A stretch of 7,424 bases of DNA from Candidatus Omnitrophota bacterium (GTDB lineage: Bacteria; Omnitrophota; Gorgyraeia; Zapsychrales; Fredricksoniimonadaceae), in NCBI GenBank assembly GCA_017987425.1, contig JAGNTT010000091.1:1-7424 (forward strand), given 5' to 3'. The position numbers were made by a program, and so were the translations under genes. Position 1 is the first letter of the stretch; every line of letters begins with the position of its first letter. Below, piece after piece: positions 1 to 5,300 of the stretch. The notes below the pieces were generated by a model. The model saw nothing but the letters and a program-made list of their open reading frames with translations. It was not told the origin of the DNA and ran no database searches.

Positions 1-1
1 A

Positions 2-1210
2 GATATCATTGCCTCGATACAGTCCGCGGATAGAATAAAAGCAGTATTCAAGGCATTTATGTTTCCCCAAGTGCTGGCTAAAAAACTGGTGTTCGGTAAA
101 TTCCGAAATCTTGATAACCAGCAGCTGTCGACGATCATGTTCACCAGCGGAAGTACAGGGGAACCCAAAGGCGTCATGCTGACGCACGCGAATGTGACGT
201 CGAATCTCGAAGGCCTGTATCAGGTTTTTGAGTTTGATAAAAATGATAAAATTCTCGGGACATTGCCGTTCTTTCATTCATTTGGATTTACCGGAACATT
301 GTGGTTTCCTCTATTGAGCGGAATGGGTGCCGTGTATCATTCCAATCCGCTGGACTCAAAGGTCATCGGAAAACTGGTTGATGAATTTAAAGCCACCATC
401 TTGATGAGCACTCCGACGTTCCTGGGCGCGTACATACGGCGTTGTGAACCTGAACAATTTAAATCTTTACGTTTTGTGATGGTGGGCGCAGAGAAATTGA
501 AAACAAGTCTGGCGGAAGAATTTAAAAACAAATTCGGCATCGAGCCGATGGAAGGGTACGGGTGTACGGAGTTATCCCCGATAGGATGCATCAACTTGCC
601 GGATTACAACAGTGAGCAGGTGCTGCAAAAAGCCCACAAGCCGGGAACCATCGGGCTTCCTCTTCCGGGCATCGCCGTGCGCATCGTCGATCAAAATACA
701 TTTGTTCTATTGGCTACCAATCAGGATGGAGTATTACTCGTCAAAGGTCCTAACGTCATGAAAGGTTATCTCAATCAGCCGCATAAGACGGCGGATGTCA
801 TCCGCGATGGCTGGTATGTGACGGGTGATGTGGCTCGGATGGATGATGATGGTTTTATTACAATCACCGACCGCTTAAGCCGTTTCAGCAAAATCGGCGG
901 GGAAATGGTGCCTCATATTAAAGTTGAAACGAAAATTCACGAACTTCTTGGCGTCTCCGAGCAGACCTGCGTTGTGACTTCGGTTCCCGACAATAAAAAG
1001 GGCGAACGGCTGGTGGTGTTGTGTTTATCGACTGTCGACATTCCGGCTCTCATCGAAAAGCTCAAAACCAGCGGACTTCCCAATTTGTGGGTGCCGGGTT
1101 CCGACATGTTCATCCGAGTCGATGCCTTTCCGATCCTTGGGACAGGAAAGCTGGACCTGACAGGTATTAAGCGCAAGGCTCTGGAACTGGCAGGAACTGA
1201 GAAAGAATAA
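2..1210 (+). CDS. Acyl-ACP/acyl-CoA ligase, AMP-forming (Aas-like), 5'-truncated by window edge
   Basis: This is an ANL-superfamily adenylating enzyme that would activate a fatty acid with ATP and pass the acyl group to ACP or CoA. The frame is open from base 2, so the real start lies left of the window; the ATG at base 59 is internal. The visible 402 residues include the P-loop TSGSTGEPKG (nt 143-172), the YGCTE motif (557-571), the TGD ATP-ribose motif (821-829), the hinge/A8 segment DRLSRFSKIGGEMV (869-910) and the C-terminal lysine in GTGKLDL (Lys codon 1148-1150), so both adenylation subdomains appear intact. Phrases such as GTIGLPLPGIAVRI and LGTGKLDL are closest, from memory, to the ligase half of bifunctional Aas (2-acylglycerophosphoethanolamine acyltransferase/acyl-ACP synthetase). 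Whether a PlsC acyltransferase domain is fused upstream cannot be seen. It shares an operon with the hydrolase that follows. Confidence 0.9.
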   Translation, partial: DIIASIQSADRIKAVFKAFMFPQVLAKKLVFGKFRNLDNQQLSTIMFTSGSTGEPKGVMLTHANVTSNLEGLYQVFEFDKNDKILGTLPFFHSFGFTGTLWFPLLSGMGAVYHSNPLDSKVIGKLVDEFKATILMSTPTFLGAYIRRCEPEQFKSLRFVMVGAEKLKTSLAEEFKNKFGIEPMEGYGCTELSPIGCINLPDYNSEQVLQKAHKPGTIGLPLPGIAVRIVDQNTFVLLATNQDGVLLVKGPNVMKGYLNQPHKTADVIRDGWYVTGDVARMDDDGFITITDRLSRFSKIGGEMVPHIKVETKIHELLGVSEQTCVVTSVPDNKKGERLVVLCLSTVDIPALIEKLKTSGLPNLWVPGSDMFIRVDAFPILGTGKLDLTGIKRKALELAGTEKE

Positions 1211-1972
1211 ATGAGCTTAACTCAAAAAGAACAAGTAACGACTTCCGACGGAGTTCGTGTCTATTTCGACCTTTATGTCGGCGGACATTCCAAGGTCGTC
1301 ATCATCGCGCATGGGTTTTTTAACAGCAAAGAATCGGTCCTGCTCAAAAGTCTGGCGCAGGATTTGTCTGGTGAATATGACTGCATCGTCATGGATTTCC
1401 GCGGACATGGCGAAACCAAAGGATTATTTTACTGGACGACGAAAGAACATCTGGATCTTGAGGCTGTTCTCAAATTTGCACGGCAGAATTATCAAAAAAC
1501 CGCTGTCATTGGGTTTTCCCTCGGGGCCGCCACAAGTCTGATTGTGGCTTCCAAATCCGACTTAATCGACACTGTGATCGCGGTTTCTCCTCCGACGGTA
1601 TTTGAAAAAATCGAATTCCATTTCTGGAATCTTGATGTCGAGAATGATATCCGTTACAACCTCGGCAAGGAGGGAAAGATCGGCAAGGGTGTGCGGCCCG
1701 GACCGTTCTGGATGCCGAAGGAAAAACCGATCAAAATTGTGGAAAATGTTAAGGCACCCGTTTGCTATATCCACGGGGGTGCGGACTGGCTTATTCATCC
1801 GTGGCATTCGGCTGCGCTGTTCGAGAAAACACACAGCGTCAAGCATATTGCCATCATCAAGGACGGTCCGCACGCCGAATATCTGATTCGTAAAAACCGG
1901 GACGAATTTATCCGCCTGGTACGGGACTGGCTCCATCAAACATTGCCGCAAAATGAGCAGGAACTTTTTTAG
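1211..1972 (+). CDS. Alpha/beta-hydrolase (serine esterase/lipase-like)
   Basis: This is a 253-residue alpha/beta-hydrolase fold enzyme of ordinary length for single-domain esterases and lysophospholipase-like proteins. Visible landmarks are the oxyanion-hole HG after strand 3 (IIAHGFF, residues 31-37), the DFRGHGET segment (62-69), the nucleophile elbow GFSLG with Ser103, the acid Asp192 in IHGGADWLIHP, and the catalytic His221 in DGPHAEY. There is no signal peptide or membrane segment, so it is probably cytoplasmic. The substrate is not readable from sequence; next to an acyl-activating ligase, an acyl ester such as a lysophospholipid or monoacylglycerol is a reasonable inference. The ATG directly follows the TAA of the upstream gene and only a weak purine-rich GAGAAAG precedes it, so translation is probably coupled by re-initiation. 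No hairpin terminator is seen directly after the stop. Confidence 0.93.
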   Translation: MSLTQKEQVTTSDGVRVYFDLYVGGHSKVVIIAHGFFNSKESVLLKSLAQDLSGEYDCIVMDFRGHGETKGLFYWTTKEHLDLEAVLKFARQNYQKTAVIGFSLGAATSLIVASKSDLIDTVIAVSPPTVFEKIEFHFWNLDVENDIRYNLGKEGKIGKGVRPGPFWMPKEKPIKIVENVKAPVCYIHGGADWLIHPWHSAALFEKTHSVKHIAIIKDGPHAEYLIRKNRDEFIRLVRDWLHQTLPQNEQELF

Positions 1973-1991
1973 TCCCTGACGAGAAATTTAT

Positions 1992-2020
1992 TTGACATTG
2001 CCAATTTTGTCACATATACT
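1992..2020 (+). promoter_or_regulatory. Sigma70-type promoter of the leader RNA
   Basis: A perfect -35 box TTGACA (1992-1997) and a near-consensus -10 box TATACT (2015-2020) are separated by exactly 17 bases, predicting a start near 2026-2028. It sits 20 bases after the hydrolase stop codon and is the only good promoter I see before the large gene at 2237. Transcription from here must cross two intrinsic terminators before reaching that gene. The match is near-consensus and the position is intergenic, so a chance match is unlikely, but it rests on sequence alone. Confidence 0.72.
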
Positions 2021-2079
2021 TCGTTTATTCACAGTTGCAACGACGCTGTTGTGACGAAGAAGGTTGCGGACATTGATGC

Positions 2080-2117
2080 CCACATCTCTGAAGTTTAGGG
2101 GGAATGTGGTTTTTTTT
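2080..2117 (+). terminator. Intrinsic terminator 1 in the leader
   Basis: The arms CCACAT (2080-2085) and ATGTGG (2104-2109) pair perfectly and are followed at once by eight T (2110-2117). The 18-base loop can add a few weak inner pairs (U-G, C-G) after one mismatch. The stem is short, so efficiency is probably moderate. It may terminate the ligase/hydrolase operon, the short leader RNA, or both. Confidence 0.6.
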
Positions 2118-2149
2118 ATTGCCTGACCTTCGATAATTTGGACATTGAC

Positions 2150-2195
2150 GCCCAAAGCTGTCATCCCTAAAAGATGACCGTTTTGGGCTTTTTTT
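2150..2195 (+). terminator. Strong intrinsic terminator 2 in the leader
   Basis: The outer arms GCCCAAA (2150-2156) and TTTGGGC (2182-2188) and inner arms GTCATC (2160-2165) and GATGAC (2173-2178) stack with a G-U pair, a C-G pair and one mismatch between them. The result is a stem of about 15 pairs with a 7-base loop, directly followed by seven T (2189-2195). It is the strongest terminator in the window and stands only 41 bases before the ATG of the large gene. Confidence 0.85.
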
Positions 2196-2221
2196 ATCCG
2201 CCTTTCGACGCATTACCCCAC

Positions 2222-2228
2222 AAGGAGG
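2222..2228 (+). promoter_or_regulatory. Shine-Dalgarno of the giant gene
   Basis: AAGGAGG lies 8 bases upstream of the ATG at 2237. This full-length match fixes the start of the large gene, and the resulting protein begins with a good signal peptide, which supports the same choice. Confidence 0.9.
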
Positions 2229-2236
2229 GTTTACCA

Positions 2237-2347
2237 ATGCTTATACCTGTTCATAAACAGAGATTTTCGGCTCCATTCCGGGGTTTTGTGACCCTGCTGT
2301 TAACGGCTTTTCTAACGACCTGTCTTCAGCCGCCTTCAGGTTTTGCC
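2237..2347 (+). other. Signal peptide of the giant protein
   Basis: Residues 1-37 have a basic N-region (HKQR and Arg15), a hydrophobic core around residues 17-29 (FVTLLLTAFLTTC) and a small-residue end SGFA before Asp38. This fits Sec export with signal peptidase I cleavage after Ala37. Cys29 is not followed by a convincing lipobox arrangement, so I do not call a lipoprotein. Confidence 0.75.
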
Positions 2348-5300
2348 GATATCCTTAACCCTGGAGTGATCAGCAGGCCGGGATTGGTGTTTAAACCGCT
2401 TTTGCTGGAAGGTATTCAGATGGTTCCCGGGAACCCGCTGAGATTCAACTTTCTGGCTGACCAGGGTAATTCGACTCTTACAGGAAAGAAACTTGAAGAA
2501 GAATCCATCCGACTTGTGAAATATTTTTTGACCGCTTTGACAGTCCCTGAACGCGATCTGTGGGTCAACCTTTCACCATATGAAAAAGACAGTATCATCG
2601 CGGACACCTTTGCCAAAACACAGATGGGAAAAGTTCTGCTGGAGCAGGACCATTTTCTTAAACAGATTACAGCCTCGCTCACTTATCCGGAAAGACCCAT
2701 CGGGCAGCAGTTTTGGAGCCGGGTTTATCAAAAGGCTTATCAGCTTTACGGCACCACAGACATTCCCGTCAATGCATTCAATAAAGTGTGGGTGGTTCCG
2801 AAGACCGCCGACGTAGTCGTTTATGAGCAAGGGGCTTATATTGTCGACAGCAAACTTGATGTTATGGTTGAATCCGATTATCTGGCACGTCAGAACAACG
2901 GCGATGCCGCTGCCATGGGTTTAAAAAGCGCTGAACAGGGTGAACAGAATGATTTTAATCCCGTTTATCTCAATATTCTTAAGGAAGTCATCATTCCGGA
3001 ATTGCGCCGCGAGGTGAATGAAGGGAAAGATTTTGCTCCGCTGCGTCAAACTTATCATGCGCTGATTCTTGCCACCTGGTATAAGCGTCATCTCAGGAAC
3101 AGTCTGCTTTCCAAAGTCTATGTCCGCCAGGGTAAGGTCGACGGCATCAATGTCGACGATCCTTCCGCGAAAGAAAAAGTATATCAGCAGTATCTCGAGA
3201 CGTTCCGCAAAGGCGTTTACAACTATATCCGTGAAGATTTTGACGAAGCAACCAAGAAGATCATTCCCCGCAAATACACTTCAGGCGGAATGGAGTTTAC
3301 TACCTTCGGTCTGGGCGGACCGGATGATCCTTACCGAGAATTGACTCCATTGCAGGTGACTGATCCAAAATCTCTCGACAGGCCTTTGCTGGTTGAGACC
3401 GACCTGAACCTGCTGACGTCCGATGGTGATCAGGTGGGGCTGCCCGGCCCGGTAAAAGTTTCCGAGGACGCTCAGTCTGTGGATTCCAAAACTAAATCCT
3501 TCAATGTATCCAAATGGCTGAAACGTTTTTTGCGATCGACTCTTTATTTCGCGGTTCTAAGCGGCGGTATGCTTTTTTCAAATGATGCGTCTGGGGCTCA
3601 ATTCTCACAGGATTCCGAGCAAAATCTTATCATCCAAATCGAAAGAGGAGACACCTATGGAGAAGTCATTCAAAAGATGCGGGTCGCTTATCAGTCCGTT
3701 AATCCTTCGGCGTATCAAGAATCAAATTTGTTTGGACCGCTCTGGGGTCCACAAGGGGTTGTCGAAAGGATGTCCGGCGGACAAAGCGGACAAAGATTAT
3801 TACCCGGTGATCAACTCAAGTTTGCAGCGGGGGTATTACCTCAAGAAGCCGTCCAAAAATTAGCGCCGGGGATCAGAGCCCCGGTTCGCACGCCCATTCA
3901 TACTGTAGAACAGAGCGACGCACCTGAAGTCCGTACCCAGATCGGTTCGGGGGCTGTCGAGGTTGAGGAGGCCGGGCAGTCAAATAAAGGTGACAATGCC
4001 CGTCCGTCACTCGCGGCTCCGGAACCGGGCTTGGGCTCGGATATTTTAGGGACGCTCGTTTTCTTCGGATTGTTTTGGGGGACTCTTAAAATCGTTTCGG
4101 GACGAAAAAAGAAAAATGCAGAACCCAAAACAGAAAAACCAAAATTAAAGAAAACTGAAACCGTCATTGAGCAGAGCAGAACATTTAACGAAAGCATCAA
4201 ATTTGTGACTGTTGATGATGAGCTTCCAAGTCTGGATGACGCGGTCTTGGAACGTACGGAAACAATAAATCCATCCTACGGTGTATTCGCTGAACCTGAT
4301 GAAATCGTCCCATCCGATGAGGAAGCCGGTCTTTGGGAAGAGGAACAGCTTGCCGCGGCAGGACGTTCTTCCGTCAAGCCCGCGCGCGCGTTGTGGCCGA
4401 TGGACGTTTTCGGTTCGGCTTCCGGCGCTGTTATTGTCGGATTTTTGACAGGATGGAATCCATTGGCTGTCATTGCCGCAGCGGTGGGGATGTTTTTTAT
4501 CACGCGTCTTTCATACGGCATTCAGATCTTTGTTCATGAATTTATAGGGCATTTTATTCCCTCGCTAGTGCTTTCTCCCGAAAGGGCGAAGGTTATGACG
4601 CTTAAAAACCTTTTCGCAAATTTCAACGGTTCGCAGTGGAAGTCATTGTTGGTTGCCGGAACCAAGGCTCCTGCCGCCGATCAAATGCCCGGCGTTGATA
4701 CTGGCGCTTCCGGCTGGCGGAAAAAATTTATCGATATTACCGGTTTCTTAGTTTCTATGGGTGTGGCGTTCTTTGGGGCCAGGGAAATGCTTGATCTTTG
4801 GGTGCCGCTCATTGCCCCGTTTGGAATTTCCGCTCTGGCAGTTGTGTTTGGGTCGTATAAAACTGATTTAAAAGGAAGCGCAAAAACATTTACCGATAAT
4901 CTGGAAGAGTGCAACGGACGCTCGCAGTGCGGGATATTCGGCGCGCTATGGGCGGAGAATTCGAACGAAATGTATCCGAGTTGGATCCGTGACGGATTTA
5001 CCAAGCTGGTCAATTCTTTGATCATTCGAGGAGGACAATCGGCGGGCGAATTCACCATCGGATTGAAATCTACAGGCAAGGGCAGTGATGAATTTGTACC
5101 TGTTCTTTCCAAAGTTCTAAAATATAAACGCGGGCAGGGACTCTCGGAAACACTGGATACGGAATTCGGACGGCTGGTCGGCGTCATGGAAAAAAAGAAA
5201 GTCCAGGGTGTTCCCGGTGTCAAAGGCATTTTGGGACACGTGCGTTTTGCTACCGGCGGTAAAGTGACCCGTGAGGCATCTCATCCGCACATGGGAGTTC

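Larger units (their letters stand above)
2068..2208 (+). repeat. Two tandem ~70-bp units, each GGACATTGAYGCCCA plus terminator hairpin
   Basis: The 15-mer GGACATTGAYGCCCA occurs at 2068-2082 and 2140-2154, identical except for one T/C change and offset by 72 bases. Each copy runs into a hairpin with a T-run and is followed by similar tails: TTTTTATTGCC...CTTCGA (to 2133) and TTTTTATCCGCC.TTTCGA (to 2208). The hairpin arms and loops themselves differ. This looks like an old tandem duplication of a terminator-bearing unit. A weaker relative, TTTGACATTGCCAA, overlaps the -35 box at about 1991-2004, at a similar spacing. Confidence 0.6.
2027..2236 (+). promoter_or_regulatory. Structured 5' leader with tandem terminators (possible attenuator or small RNA)
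   Basis: About 210 nt lie between the predicted start and the ATG of the large gene. In order they hold a small hairpin candidate GCAAC...GTTGT (about 2038-2052), a first terminator unit and a second terminator unit, then a 27-base stretch ending in a strong Shine-Dalgarno. I match it to no riboswitch class I know; in particular I do not see a glmS ribozyme core, although the downstream protein is GlmS-like. It could be an attenuator whose terminators are bypassed under some condition, or a separately ending small RNA. I see no good promoter between the second terminator and the gene. Confidence 0.5.

Noticed and set aside
59..61. ATG at 59 as the start of the acyl ligase
   Set aside because: The same frame is open back to base 2 with sensible protein sequence and the ligase family is longer at its N-terminus; no Shine-Dalgarno precedes this ATG.
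1562..1951. 129-codon open frame on the minus strand
   Set aside because: It overlaps the alpha/beta-hydrolase whose catalytic triad is intact; no domain is recognisable in it.
2038..2082. Guanidine-II (mini-ykkC) pair of hairpins
   Set aside because: The class needs two hairpins with ACGR loops; the CAAC-GACGCT-GTTG hairpin and the following GGACATTGATGCCC do not provide two such loops.
2076..2126. Short leader ORF (ATG at 2076, 16 codons to TGA)
   Set aside because: The reading runs through the T-tract of terminator 1 and the nearest purine-rich stretch is 12 bases away; no regulatory codon run (for example stacked identical codons) is present, so a leader peptide is not supported.
2027..2236. 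glmS ribozyme or other known riboswitch upstream of the GlmS-like gene
   Set aside because: I could not find the glmS ribozyme core or cleavage-site context, and no class-defining motif of a known riboswitch was visible; the leader is listed only as an unassigned structured RNA.
4379..4390. Alternating CG run
   Set aside because: About five CG dinucleotides encoding Pro-Ala-Arg-Ala in frame; too short and too well explained by coding to call a regulatory or structural element.
4681..5229. 182-codon open frame on the minus strand
   Set aside because: It lies fully inside the large + strand gene, over the well-conserved amidotransferase start, shows no recognisable motif and has no supporting Shine-Dalgarno; it is a shadow of codon use.
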